Assembly (NCBI GenBank): GCA_002389665.1
Contig: DGNO01000005.1
Span: forward strand, 319,920-383,919
From: Rhodobiaceae bacterium UBA4490
GTDB lineage: Bacteria; Pseudomonadota; Alphaproteobacteria; Parvibaculales; Parvibaculaceae
Reading direction: 5' to 3'
DNA: 64,000 nt
How positions within the stretch are numbered: position 1 is the first letter of the stretch; every line of letters starts with the position of its first letter. Of the stretch, positions 18,043 to 26,767 are shown piece by piece. Below the pieces are notes generated by a model. It made no database searches. It was not told where the DNA came from and saw only the letters and a list, made by a program, of their open reading frames with translations. The position numbers were made by a program, and so were the translations under genes.

Positions 18043-18346
18043 TAATGTTGGTTTCGCATGTCTAGATCTTGTGACGAGCGAAGGCTTTTTGCTCCAATTT
18101 TTCTACAGATTGCAATTTTGAAACGGCCACGTCGGTGAGTAGTGGTTGTTGCATGTGTCGCAATATAGCAATGGTAAGGTAGGTTCCGGAACTCACCAAT
18201 GAGACCAAAGGATTGTGCCCTGTAGTGACGCCTTTGCTATTTGCAACTTAAATTGCCGCGAGCATGCATCGCATTTGTTTCTTTTATGGTGAAGTAGTAA
18301 TTTCATGAATCTGATGAAGTGGTCACCCTAACTTGGGAACCTGCGG
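18043..18346. other. Intergenic region after the polysaccharide operon (304 bp)
   Basis: No supportable coding frame. It holds one candidate terminator near its left end and is otherwise A/T-rich sequence, presumably carrying the promoter for the following methyltransferase; no convincing promoter pair could be picked out. Confidence 0.5.
18076..18102 (+). terminator. Candidate intrinsic terminator of the polysaccharide operon
   Basis: A hairpin with arms GAGCGAA and TTTGCTC (7 pairs, one G-U) around a 5-base loop is followed after CAA by a run of five T. It starts 34 bases after the last operon stop. The stem is weak, so termination is plausible, not certain. Confidence 0.4.
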
Positions 18347-19180
18347 ATGATGGATTCAGAGATAAGCAATGCCGCAGCGCTGAATGTGTGGGAACGAGAA
18401 GCTGTGGGTAGCCAGCGCGCAGGTGATGCCTCGTTAGGGTCTCCGGAATATTTCGAGCGGATACGCTCTTACCGGTATGGGTATGAAACTCCCTTCATAC
18501 CGAGAACTTTTCGATTCGAAGCCCTTTCAGGGAAGCGCGTACTCGAAGTCGGCGTGGGTAATGGGATCGATGCGGTCGAAATGATACGGCATGGTGCTGT
18601 CTATACTGGTATCGACATATCTCGGAACCACCTTCGCCTAGCCCGCCGACATATTGAGCTTAAGAGAGCGACGGCTCAGTTGGAGGACTTGATTGAAGGA
18701 GACCTCCTATATACTGAACTGCCTGGAGATTATGACGTCATTTATTCCTTCGGCGTATTGCACCACATAGCTCATGAAAGCGCCTATCTCCGCAAGTTGC
18801 GCGGGCTTCTGAAGCCGGGCGGCGAACTTCGTATCGGGATTTATTCAAGGTGGAGTTTTTTTAACTTCTATCTTGTTGCAACATGGTTGCTAAAAAATCG
18901 GATGAGAAACAGCCTCAATGATTGGTCCAGCCACATTGCGGAACGGTCTGAGCTAGGGCAACCAGTTGTCATAAAGATCCGATCTTATCGACAGATCATG
19001 AGGGTTTTGAGAGAAGCGGGCTTTGTTCCCATCCATTACGAAAAACGCGGCTTCGTAAAAAACTATATACCGGTTGTTGGGAGATGGTTGGCCTCAGACG
19101 GGGTTGTGCTGTCTATCTGCGCACACATTCTCGGCTGGTATCATTGTATTATTGCGGTGCCAGACATATCCCTGCAATAG
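18347..19180 (+). CDS. Class I SAM-dependent methyltransferase, left member of a convergent homologous pair
   Basis: 277 residues with SAM motif VLEVGVGNGIDA, ribose-binding acid in YTGIDIS, and SFGVLHHIAHES followed by LLKPGGELRIGIYS (type 11/31). The N-terminal segment YFERIRSYRYGYETPFIPRTFRF aligns well with the same region of the oppositely oriented gene at 19354-20172, so the two are paralogues. It lies beyond the candidate operon terminator and may have its own promoter. A role in decorating the polysaccharide is inferred from position. DNA is visibly A/T-rich. Confidence 0.82.
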   Translation: MMDSEISNAAALNVWEREAVGSQRAGDASLGSPEYFERIRSYRYGYETPFIPRTFRFEALSGKRVLEVGVGNGIDAVEMIRHGAVYTGIDISRNHLRLARRHIELKRATAQLEDLIEGDLLYTELPGDYDVIYSFGVLHHIAHESAYLRKLRGLLKPGGELRIGIYSRWSFFNFYLVATWLLKNRMRNSLNDWSSHIAERSELGQPVVIKIRSYRQIMRVLREAGFVPIHYEKRGFVKNYIPVVGRWLASDGVVLSICAHILGWYHCIIAVPDISLQ

Positions 19181-19353
19181 GTACGGCACGTTGACACTCC
19201 TGAGGGTGTTGATCATGCCGACCCATGTCGTGGCGGCGCTCTGATTAGAGACTTTCTATACTATTCTATATATGCAGATAGCTCTGCCGCTATATTATGG
19301 TTTGTATAGCAGCTCGAAGAGTGTCGACTTGTTTTAGAGATTGTCAATGCAGT

Positions 19354-20172
19354 CTACTTATGTGCGTGGGCGATCAAATACCAGCCGACCGCCTTCCCCA
19401 AAAAATGAAGCAAGCTGCGCGGGATATATTTGAAGAAACGATGCACAAACCAAACTGCGGGAAGATCCTCCCATGTCAGTTTGCGGACTTTGATCGATGA
19501 TACTTTAAAGCCTGTTTGCTGAAGAAGGGCGCGCAACTCTCGTTTTGAATACACGTTTACGATCGGCCGTTCGTCAGCTTCATTAAACTCGATGCGGGAA
19601 AGTTGCTCTTGCAGAGTCTCTTTATGACGATAGCCATGGATGATCTGATACCAGATGGCGAGTGTTATCCGATAGAACAAAGAGTTTTTGTTGTAGACCA
19701 ACACATAGAAGTCACCGCCCGGCTCGAGCACCCGGTGCACTTCGGAAAAAGCCTGCTCAATGCTTGGGACATGGTGCAGCACGCCATTCGAGTAGGCAAC
19801 GTCGAACGAGGCATCATCAAATGGCAACGCCTCCGCATCTCCTTGCCGTACTTCGGGCTCAAATCCAAATAGCGCTAGGTGTTTTCGTGTGCGCTCCAGA
19901 TTCTCTGGCGTGATGTCGATGCCGGAGTATGTCGCTCCAGCCTGCATGAAAGAGAGAGCGTCGTAGCCCGGACCGAAGCCAATCTCCAGGACACGCTTTC
20001 CCCTCATCTCCTGGAATGGGATGACATCCGGCAGCCACGGCATTTCATGCTTCGAACGGTACTTCAGCGCACGCTCGAAAAAGTCTTTTGTGCCGGGTGC
20101 TGAGCCTTTTGCAGATGTTGAGCCGGTTGGGGACGATCCCCAAGTTTTCTGTGCTCTGGTTTTACCGTCCAT
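19354..20172 (-). CDS. Class I SAM-dependent methyltransferase, right member of the convergent pair
   Basis: 272 residues, ATG preceded by GAGGG. It carries VLEIGFGPGYDALSF (SAM motif I), YSGIDIT, the post-I segment DAEALPFDDASFDVAYSNG and VLHHVPS, the canonical type 11 order. The N-terminal FFERALKYRSKHEMPWLP segment and the pattern around motif I match the convergent gene at 18347-19180, indicating an inverted duplication or two acquisitions of one family. It is the last gene with the low-GC look of the polysaccharide region; the next gene rightward is GC-rich core metabolism. Substrate unknown. Confidence 0.85.
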   Translation of the reverse strand: MDGKTRAQKTWGSSPTGSTSAKGSAPGTKDFFERALKYRSKHEMPWLPDVIPFQEMRGKRVLEIGFGPGYDALSFMQAGATYSGIDITPENLERTRKHLALFGFEPEVRQGDAEALPFDDASFDVAYSNGVLHHVPSIEQAFSEVHRVLEPGGDFYVLVYNKNSLFYRITLAIWYQIIHGYRHKETLQEQLSRIEFNEADERPIVNVYSKRELRALLQQTGFKVSSIKVRKLTWEDLPAVWFVHRFFKYIPRSLLHFLGKAVGWYLIAHAHK

Positions 20173-20377
20173 AAGGCCCTCAAAGTATGATGATCATCAC
20201 CATATCGCATCGTATTCGCTGCAGGGAACCCCAATAACTTGCGGTGGAGGCAAGATTTCCGATGCTTGTGTAAATTTCAAATCTCCGGCGTAATACACTC
20301 CGAAGCTGCAATTGCCATTACGTCCGAATGTGATTTGACGAATGCCGTGTCATCAAGCCGGCCAACCGCGATCCCCC

Positions 20378-21595
20378 TCAAAAAAACGCCTGTATCCCCG
20401 TCTGTTCCCGGCCCAGGATCAGCGCATGCACGTCGTGGGTGCCTTCATAGGTGTTCACCGCTTCCAGGTTCATGACGTGGCGGATGACGTGGTATTCGTC
20501 GGAGACGCCGTTGCCGCCATGCATGTCGCGGGCGGTGCGGGCGATGTCGAGGGCTTTGCCGCAATTGTTCCGTTTCATGAGTGAAATGGCAGCGGGTGCC
20601 GCGGTGCCGGCGTCGAACATGCGCCCGAGCTGCAGGCAGCTTTGCAGGCCGAGGGTGATTTCGGTCTGCATGTCGGCGAGTTTCTTCTGGATGAGCTGAT
20701 TGGCGGCAAGCGGTCGGCCGAACTGTTTGCGGTCCAGCGTATATTGCCGCGCTGCATGCCAGCAGAATTCCGCTGCCCCCATGGCGCCCCAGGCGATGCC
20801 GTAGCGCGCCCGGTTGAGGCAGCCGAAGGGGCCGGCAAGGCCGCGCACATTCGGCAGCATATTGTCTTCGGGCACGAACACGTCTTCGAGTACGATCTCC
20901 CCGGTGATGGAGGCGCGCAGCGAGAACTTGCCTTCGATCTTCGGCGTCTTGAAGCCCTCGAAACCGCGCTCCACGATGAAGCCGCGGATCGTGCCGTCCT
21001 TGCCCGGCGTCTCCTCGAGCTTCGCCCAGACGACGGCAAGGTCGGCGATGGGCGAATTGGTGATCCACATTTTCGCGCCGTTCAGCCGGTAGCCGCCATC
21101 GACTTTCACCGCCCGCGTTACCATGGAGCCGGGGTCGGAGCCATGGTCGGGCTCGGTCAGGCCGAAACAGCCTACCCATTCACCGGTGGCAAGCTTCGGC
21201 AGATATTTTTCCCGCTGCGCTTCCGAGCCATAGGCATAGATCGGATGCATGACGAGGCTCGACTGCACGGACATGGCCGAGCGGTAGCCGGAATCGACCC
21301 GCTCCACTTCGCGCGCGGCAAGCCCGTAGGAGACGTAGGAGAGCCCGGCGCAGCCGTATTTTTCGGGCAAGGTAAGGCCCAAGAGCCCCTGTTCGCCCAT
21401 CTCGTTCATGATTTCCCGGTGGAAGATCTCGTGCCGGTTCGCCTCCAGCACCCGGGGGAAGAGCTTGCCTTGGGCGAAGTTATGGGCCGTGTCCCGCACC
21501 ATGCGTTCTTCCTCGCTCAGCTGGGAGGAAAGCGCCAGCGGGTCTTCCCAGTTGAAGGGGGGCAGAACGGGGTTGGGCTTGGGTTCGGCGGCCAT
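20378..21595 (-). CDS. gcdH: Glutaryl-CoA dehydrogenase
   Basis: 405 residues from the MAAEPKP start; a slightly longer in-frame reading adds 8 residues (MLPRRGIA) of doubtful value. An acyl-CoA dehydrogenase with the FAD/substrate motif [16 protein letters not shown]. The distinctive [13 protein letters not shown] contains Arg105, the counterpart of the glutarate-carboxylate-binding Arg of human GCDH. The catalytic base is Glu384 in [10 protein letters not shown]. It converts glutaryl-CoA to crotonyl-CoA and CO2, passing electrons to ETF, in lysine, tryptophan and dicarboxylate breakdown. It is divergent from the histidine kinase gene; upstream, a TATAAG element lies between two GGCGCC repeats (21625-21645). 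Confidence 0.93.
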   Translation of the reverse strand: MAAEPKPNPVLPPFNWEDPLALSSQLSEEERMVRDTAHNFAQGKLFPRVLEANRHEIFHREIMNEMGEQGLLGLTLPEKYGCAGLSYVSYGLAAREVERVDSGYRSAMSVQSSLVMHPIYAYGSEAQREKYLPKLATGEWVGCFGLTEPDHGSDPGSMVTRAVKVDGGYRLNGAKMWITNSPIADLAVVWAKLEETPGKDGTIRGFIVERGFEGFKTPKIEGKFSLRASITGEIVLEDVFVPEDNMLPNVRGLAGPFGCLNRARYGIAWGAMGAAEFCWHAARQYTLDRKQFGRPLAANQLIQKKLADMQTEITLGLQSCLQLGRMFDAGTAAPAAISLMKRNNCGKALDIARTARDMHGGNGVSDEYHVIRHVMNLEAVNTYEGTHDVHALILGREQTGIQAFF

Positions 21596-21746
21596 GGCAA
21601 TTCCTCGTCGCGGGAGCAAAAACTGGCGCCCTTATAACAGGCGCCGCTGCGTCAGGTAAGGCATCGCGTGATTATTTAGCCGCGCGGCCGCCCTTTTCCA
21701 GGCGCTGCCGCGCTGCGCGCCGTCACGCACTTGTGTTCATGTCAGA

Positions 21747-23552
21747 ATGGCAAGTTTACGATTGTTTTCAGCGGTTCTGGCAGACTTCTCACAGGCCTGG
21801 GGGGGCGGAGAAGCAGATTTGTCGGATCAGGCACAAACAATCGGGAAGCAGGGGCGGCCGCCGCTTTTCCGGATACGCCTCTCGGCCACCCGGGAGCTGG
21901 TGCTGAAAAACTGCCGCTTGTGCTGGCGCATCACGGCGGCGGTCTTTCTTTCCATCCTGTTTATCGAGGCGCTGATCCTCATCCCCTCTTACCGCAATTA
22001 CGAGACCGACCGGCTGGGCGCGGCCTTCGCGGCGGCCGATGCGGCGCTGACGGCGAGTTTGATGCAGGCCTCCCGTCAGGGCACCGGGGTGCCCGGGCAG
22101 GCGGCGGAGGATATTTTGGGCGTTGCCAATATTTCCGGCCTCGTCTTTCTCAACGGCAAGGCGGAGCCGCTGCGCCGGCTCGGGGAGCCGCTGGCGGGCC
22201 CGGAGGGTGAGGCGCTGGCCGGAGCGGTCGTTCAGGAGGGCCGCGCGCGGGCGGCCCAGCTGCGCCGGATTGAGGCTCGCGGCACCTATCTTCTCTGGGT
22301 CACGGTGGAAACGCCGGGCCTGACGGGCGAGCTGTTTTCCTTTCTCCTGCGCATCGCGGCGCTGGTGGCGCTGGTCTCGATCGTGGTGACGGTCTCCACC
22401 ATGCTGGTGCTGCGCTGGGCAGTGCTCAAACGCTTGATCGAGCTTGAAAATGCGGTCTGCGCGGCCTCACGGGACCTGCCTCATGCCGAGCGCTATCAGG
22501 TGGCGTTGGATGAGGAGAGCCGGGATAGCCGGAAAGACGAGTTGGGCGCGCTGGTGGGCGGGGTGAACAGCCTCCTGCGCTCCGTTTCTCAGTCCATCGC
22601 GGAGATCGAGCACCGCGAGCAACGCCTGGCAAGCCTCAATGCCTCGCTGGAAAATCGGGTTTGGGAGCGCACGGCGGAGCTGGAAGCGGCGCAGAAGGAA
22701 GCGGTGGCCGCCAGCAATGCCAAATCCGCCTTCCTTGCCAATATGAGCCATGAGCTGCGGACCCCCCTCAACGCCATTATCGGCTTTTCCGAGGTCATCT
22801 CGGACGAGCTGCTCGGCCCCATCCAGCAGCCGCGCTATGTGGAATATGCCCGCGACATTCTGGGCAGCGGCCAGCATCTTTTGTCCATCATCAATGATGT
22901 GCTGGACCTCTCGCGCATCGAGGCGAACCGGGCGAAGCTCGATCTCGGCACGTTCGATCTCAACTGCGTGGTGCGGGAGATTACCCGCCTGCTTTTCATC
23001 AAGGCGCAGGAGCGCGGCGTCTCGCTTTCCAAGCTCTTGCCGGAGCGGCCGACCGTTCTTCATGCGGATGAACGGCTGATCAAGCAGACCCTGCTCAACC
23101 TGGCTGCCAATGCCATCAACTTCACCGAAGAAGGCGGCGATGTCGTCATCGCCGTCGCGCCCGGGCCGGACCATGTCCATATCGAGGTGCGCGACAGCGG
23201 TATCGGTATCGACAAGAAGGACCTGGAAAACGTCATCAAGCCGTTCCGTCAGGTTGCCCATGTGGAATTCCGCTCGCATCAGGGCACGGGGCTCGGCTTG
23301 CCGCTTTCCAAGCGCTTTGTCGAGCTGCATGGCGGCAGCTTCAAAATCACCTCCGAGCTGCATGTGGGCACGGTGGTGAGCATCTGCCTGCCGCGCGCTG
23401 CCGTGCAGGTGGATGAGGACGGGGAAGGGCGCCCGGCGGACACCCAGGAAGGCGCACAGGCAGAGGGCGCGCAAAGGAGGCGTAGCGCGGCCCTGCAGGA
23501 GGGAGACGAGGCGGGAGCGGCAGCGCTCGGCCGCCCGGCCGCTCTGGGTTAG
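21747..23552 (+). CDS. Membrane-bound hybrid-free sensor histidine kinase
   Basis: 601 residues. Two membrane helices (about 62-80 and 195-215) flank a periplasmic sensor of about 115 residues. A HAMP-like linker and coiled coil (about 225-320) lead to a HisKA domain with phospho-acceptor His335 in NMSHELRTPLN. The HATPase domain has NLAANAINF (N box), DSGIGI (G1) and GTGLGLPLS (G2). After 545 comes a low-complexity Glu/Gly/Arg/Ala tail that may be disordered. No receiver domain is attached and no response regulator lies nearby, so it is an orphan. The first 50 residues before the first helix are unusual, and a later start is possible. The stimulus is unknown. Confidence 0.88.
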   Translation: MASLRLFSAVLADFSQAWGGGEADLSDQAQTIGKQGRPPLFRIRLSATRELVLKNCRLCWRITAAVFLSILFIEALILIPSYRNYETDRLGAAFAAADAALTASLMQASRQGTGVPGQAAEDILGVANISGLVFLNGKAEPLRRLGEPLAGPEGEALAGAVVQEGRARAAQLRRIEARGTYLLWVTVETPGLTGELFSFLLRIAALVALVSIVVTVSTMLVLRWAVLKRLIELENAVCAASRDLPHAERYQVALDEESRDSRKDELGALVGGVNSLLRSVSQSIAEIEHREQRLASLNASLENRVWERTAELEAAQKEAVAASNAKSAFLANMSHELRTPLNAIIGFSEVISDELLGPIQQPRYVEYARDILGSGQHLLSIINDVLDLSRIEANRAKLDLGTFDLNCVVREITRLLFIKAQERGVSLSKLLPERPTVLHADERLIKQTLLNLAANAINFTEEGGDVVIAVAPGPDHVHIEVRDSGIGIDKKDLENVIKPFRQVAHVEFRSHQGTGLGLPLSKRFVELHGGSFKITSELHVGTVVSICLPRAAVQVDEDGEGRPADTQEGAQAEGAQRRRSAALQEGDEAGAAALGRPAALG

Positions 23553-23630
23553 CTCCCGCGGCATGAGGAGGAGGGCGCGGCGACGCGCGCCCTTCCGCCT
23601 TGTCTCCCATTTTCCGGGGGTGGTGGCATC

Positions 23631-24170
23631 TCAGGCAGGTGCTTCGCCGTCGAGATAGGCATAGGCCTCGGAAAGCGCCGCCTCGGGGCTTTCGGGCAGG
23701 GCGGGCCAGCCTTGTTCCGCCAGGCGGCGCAGCCGTTCCATCAGCCGCACCAGCTCTTCGGCGCTGAAACCCAGATTGGCCTGCAACCCCTCGCGCGCGC
23801 CCCCGCGCAGCGTGAAATGCGGCACCGGCGTTCCCTCATAAATGGGGCTCTTGCCCAGCGCGCCGAGGTGAAAACTTTCCACGTCCCGCCAGTCATAGTG
23901 CCGGGGCGGGCCCGCACCTTCGGTAATGGCAAAGCCGCGCTTGTCGATCGTGAGCGCGCCGGCGCCGAGCCCGGCGCTTTTCAGCGCGTAATAGGAAATG
24001 AGAAGCGGGAAGGGCAGGCAGATGAGAAGCGCCGTGCCGAGGCGCATCGCGCCCGTCGCGCTTGTGACAAGAAAGAGGACGCCAAGCGCGAAAACCCAGG
24101 CAAGGCCCATGGCCCGGAGCGTGCCTTGGCGGTCCGGCGCGATATGGAGTTTCCAGTTATTTTCGCTCAT
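23631..24170 (-). CDS. Two-helix membrane protein of unknown function
   Basis: 179 residues beginning MSENNWKLHIAPDRQG. Two close hydrophobic segments at about 20-40 and 44-62 form a hairpin in the membrane. A soluble C-terminal part of about 110 residues has a PH-like feel (ALTIDKRGFAIT, HYDWRDVESFHLG). The layout recalls small PH-like bacterial membrane proteins of the STM3941 type, but the match is only by eye. It lies downstream of the alkyl sulfatase and a small hypothetical gene on the same strand; four TGCCG repeats lie in its 5' region. Confidence 0.6.
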   Translation of the reverse strand: MSENNWKLHIAPDRQGTLRAMGLAWVFALGVLFLVTSATGAMRLGTALLICLPFPLLISYYALKSAGLGAGALTIDKRGFAITEGAGPPRHYDWRDVESFHLGALGKSPIYEGTPVPHFTLRGGAREGLQANLGFSAEELVRLMERLRRLAEQGWPALPESPEAALSEAYAYLDGEAPA

Positions 24171-24254
24171 GGCCGTCTCCAGCTTATCGGAAGGCAAGCA
24201 TGGCCGGGGCCGCAAAAAGGGGGAAGCTGCACATCTGACCGGCTTGACAAAACA

Positions 24255-24274
24255 TGCCGTGCCGTGCCGTGCCG
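24255..24274. repeat. Pentanucleotide tandem repeat (TGCCG)4
   Basis: Four perfect head-to-tail copies of TGCCG lie just after the stop of the 24278-24694 gene and about 85 bases upstream of the 24170 start. Such short tandem repeats can slip during replication. Whether this one varies is unknown. Confidence 0.8.
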
Positions 24275-24277
24275 CGC

Positions 24278-24694
24278 TCAGGTTTCCTCGCTGGAAAGCT
24301 GAAAGGTCTCGATGACCGCCGGATGCACGAGTTTCGCGTGGAGGGTGAGGAGAATGATCTGCCCGTCGAGCGAGCCTTCTTCCTCGAGTGCCGCCTCAAT
24401 GCGCCGTTCCTGCTGGCGGGCGAGCACGGGATTGTTGACGCTGGAAAAAGCATCGGGCCCGATCATGCAATAAGCGGCAAGGGCGGCCGCCTCCTCATAG
24501 TCGCGCGCCTCGGGCCGGGCAGGGAAGGCTTCCCGCAGTAGTTTGACGAGCGTCAGCTTCACCGCTTCGGGCATGAGATTGGGATGCAGATCGACTTCCC
24601 TCAGCGCCTTGTCGAGGGCGCGCAGATCGGCCGAGCGGCCGAAGCGCCCCAGAAAGCCGAGCGAGGGAAAAGCGGAAGACCTGTTCTCTGTCAT
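24278..24694 (-). CDS. Conserved-looking hypothetical cytoplasmic protein
   Basis: 138 residues, ATG start, no signal peptide or membrane segment, predicted largely helical. The sequence begins MTENRSSAFPSLGFLGRFGR, then ALREVDLHPNLMPEAVKLTLVKLLREAFP and an acidic segment RRIEAALEEEGSLDG. No domain is recognised. It starts 26 bases after the alkyl sulfatase stop on the same strand, so the two are probably co-transcribed. Codon use looks native to the GC-rich background, which supports it being a real gene. Confidence 0.6.
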   Translation of the reverse strand: MTENRSSAFPSLGFLGRFGRSADLRALDKALREVDLHPNLMPEAVKLTLVKLLREAFPARPEARDYEEAAALAAYCMIGPDAFSSVNNPVLARQQERRIEAALEEEGSLDGQIILLTLHAKLVHPAVIETFQLSSEET

Positions 24695-24720
24695 GGCGCA
24701 AGTCTGCCACAGGCAGGCCC

Positions 24721-26613
24721 TTAAGGCATCACAATCTCGAACCAGAAATCGAACGTGTCGAGGAAGGAAAGAAGATCGGTAAGTGCCGCCTCGTCGCCGG
24801 TCAGCTTTGCCGCGCCCGATGCTTTCAGGTCCGAAAGCTCCTTTTCCCGGATCACGAGTTCGATGAAATCCATCCGCTTGATGGCAAGCGTCAAGTCCGC
24901 ATCGTCATGGGTCTTGCCGGGCTCGTGCCGCAGCGTCGCGTTTTCCAGTGAGACAAGAAAATGCTCGCCCGTATCCGTGACGCTCAAATTGATGGCGAAT
25001 TCCCGCCGCCCGGTTTTCGGGCCGTTGAGCCGCACGGAAAGCGCGTCCAGCACTTCGTTCACGGGCAGCGTCTTGAGCTGGCCGTTGGCGCCGGGGCGCG
25101 GCACGTTGGAGGGCGCACGCGGGCTGCGCAGCTCCTGCGCGCCGGTGAGGTAAAACGCGCGCCAGGGCCCGCTTTCGGCCTGATAGCCCATCTGCTCCAG
25201 CGCATCGGCCTGCAGATACCGCGCCTCTTCGTTTGAAGGGTCGGCAAAGACGAGATGATTGACGATCTCCGCCACCCAGCGGTACTCGCCCTTCTCGAAG
25301 GCGGCGCGCGCGGTTTTCAGCACGCCGTCCGCCCCGCCCATGGCCTCCACATAGCGCTTGCCGGCTTCTTCGGGCGGCAGCTTGTGCAGGTTCGCGGGGT
25401 TGCCGTCGAACCAGCCGAGATAGCGCTGATAGACGGCCTTGGCATTGTGATTGAGCGTGCCGTAATAGCCCCGGCTGAACCATTCTTCTTCCAGCGAGGG
25501 CGGCATGCGGATTTCTTCGGCGATCTCCGCCGGCACCAGCCCGTGATTGGCAAGGCGCAGCGTCTGGTCGTGCACATATTTGTACATGTCGCGCTGCTTC
25601 TTCAAAAAGTCGCGGGCGCGGTCCTCGCCCCAGCGCGGCCAGTGGTGGCTGGCGAAAAGCACATCCGTCTTCCCGGCGAAAAGCTCGATTGCCTCGTTGA
25701 TGTAATAGGACCAGGCTTTGGCATCGCGCACCTGCGCCCCGCGGGGTGTGTAGATATTGTGCAAATGGCAGGAGCAATTCTCCGCCATGCAGAGCGCTTT
25801 GAATTGCGGGAAATAGAAATTCATTTCCGAAGGCGCTTCGGTGTCCGGCGTGACCTGGAAGACGATTTCCACCCCGTCGATGGTCAGCGTCTCCCCCGTC
25901 TCGCAAATGCTTTTCGTCGGCGGCACGAGACTGACCGAGCCCATGGAAACGGTCTTGCCGAGCCCTGCATCCACATGTCCCTTAGGCCCGCGCGGCAAAA
26001 GCGCGCCGTACATGTATGTCGCGCGCCGGCCCATGGCATTGCCCGCCAGCACGTTTTCGCTCACCGCCGCTTCCAGAAAGCCTTCCGGCGCGATGATGGT
26101 CAGCCCCTTCGCAATATCCTCGTCCGAGATGACGCCCTTGATGCCGCCATAATGGTCCACATGGGAATGGGTATAGATGACGGCGGTGACGGGCTTGTCG
26201 CCCCGGTGCTCGCGCATCAGTTTCAGCGCGGCGGCAGCCGGTTCTGCGGAAATCAGCGGGTCGATGACGATATAGCCCGTCTCCCCTTCGATGAAGGTGA
26301 TGTTGGAGAGATCGAAATTGCGCACCTGGTAGATGCCGGGCGTTACTTCGAAAAGCCCGTGAATGGCATTGAGCTTCGCCTGCCGCCAGAGGCTGGGGTT
26401 CACCGTGTCCGGCGCGTCGCCTTCCGTAAAGTCGAACTGGCTCATGTCCCAGACGGCATGACCTGCCTCATGCAGCACCTTGGCGTGCGGAATGGTGGCG
26501 ATGAAGCCGCGCCGCGCATCCTCGAAATCTTGTCCCGTTTCCTTCGGCAGCTGGTCTTTCAGCGCGGCTTGCGCACAGCAGGTGGCATGTGTGGCGTCTT
26601 TCGGCGTTTCCAT
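24721..26613 (-). CDS. Alkyl sulfatase (SdsA1/BDS1-type metallo-beta-lactamase fold)
   Basis: 630 residues. The zinc-binding motif T-His149-Ser-His151-Val-Asp153-His154 (THSHVDHYGG) lies in an N-terminal metallo-beta-lactamase domain. An alkyl-sulfatase dimerisation domain follows (about 370-500), then an SCP2-like C-terminal domain (about 505-630). This is the full domain order of SdsA1, which hydrolyses primary alkyl sulfates such as dodecyl sulfate to alcohol and sulfate. Unlike periplasmic SdsA1, the N-terminus (METPKDATHATCCAQAALK) shows no signal peptide, so the enzyme seems cytosolic. GGGAGAAAG precedes the ATG. Sulfate release would feed sulfur or carbon nutrition. Confidence 0.92.
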   Translation of the reverse strand: METPKDATHATCCAQAALKDQLPKETGQDFEDARRGFIATIPHAKVLHEAGHAVWDMSQFDFTEGDAPDTVNPSLWRQAKLNAIHGLFEVTPGIYQVRNFDLSNITFIEGETGYIVIDPLISAEPAAAALKLMREHRGDKPVTAVIYTHSHVDHYGGIKGVISDEDIAKGLTIIAPEGFLEAAVSENVLAGNAMGRRATYMYGALLPRGPKGHVDAGLGKTVSMGSVSLVPPTKSICETGETLTIDGVEIVFQVTPDTEAPSEMNFYFPQFKALCMAENCSCHLHNIYTPRGAQVRDAKAWSYYINEAIELFAGKTDVLFASHHWPRWGEDRARDFLKKQRDMYKYVHDQTLRLANHGLVPAEIAEEIRMPPSLEEEWFSRGYYGTLNHNAKAVYQRYLGWFDGNPANLHKLPPEEAGKRYVEAMGGADGVLKTARAAFEKGEYRWVAEIVNHLVFADPSNEEARYLQADALEQMGYQAESGPWRAFYLTGAQELRSPRAPSNVPRPGANGQLKTLPVNEVLDALSVRLNGPKTGRREFAINLSVTDTGEHFLVSLENATLRHEPGKTHDDADLTLAIKRMDFIELVIREKELSDLKASGAAKLTGDEAALTDLLSFLDTFDFWFEIVMP

Positions 26614-26767
26614 CTTTCTCCCCTAGCAGCCTTGCGGCACGGTCCGGCTTTTCGCGCGGATCATTGTCGGTGCGGCGGAGCCTAGAGCCAAGCCGCGCCG
26701 CCGCCAATCCGCCGCGAAAAGCTGTTTCGCGAGGCGGAATTAAAAGGCGTGGCCAGGAACCCGCCCT

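Noticed and set aside
23573..23592. GC-rich hairpin between the converging kinase and membrane-protein genes
   Set aside because: Arms GGGCGCG and CGCGCCC can pair, but there is no T-run on either side, so not listed as a terminator.
25255..26685. Plus-strand frame across the alkyl sulfatase
   Set aside because: Antisense to the zinc-motif-bearing enzyme; no ribosome-binding site or family match.
26705..26745. Imperfect hairpin upstream of the alkyl sulfatase
   Set aside because: The stem needs a bulge and lacks a T-run on the relevant strand; function not supported.
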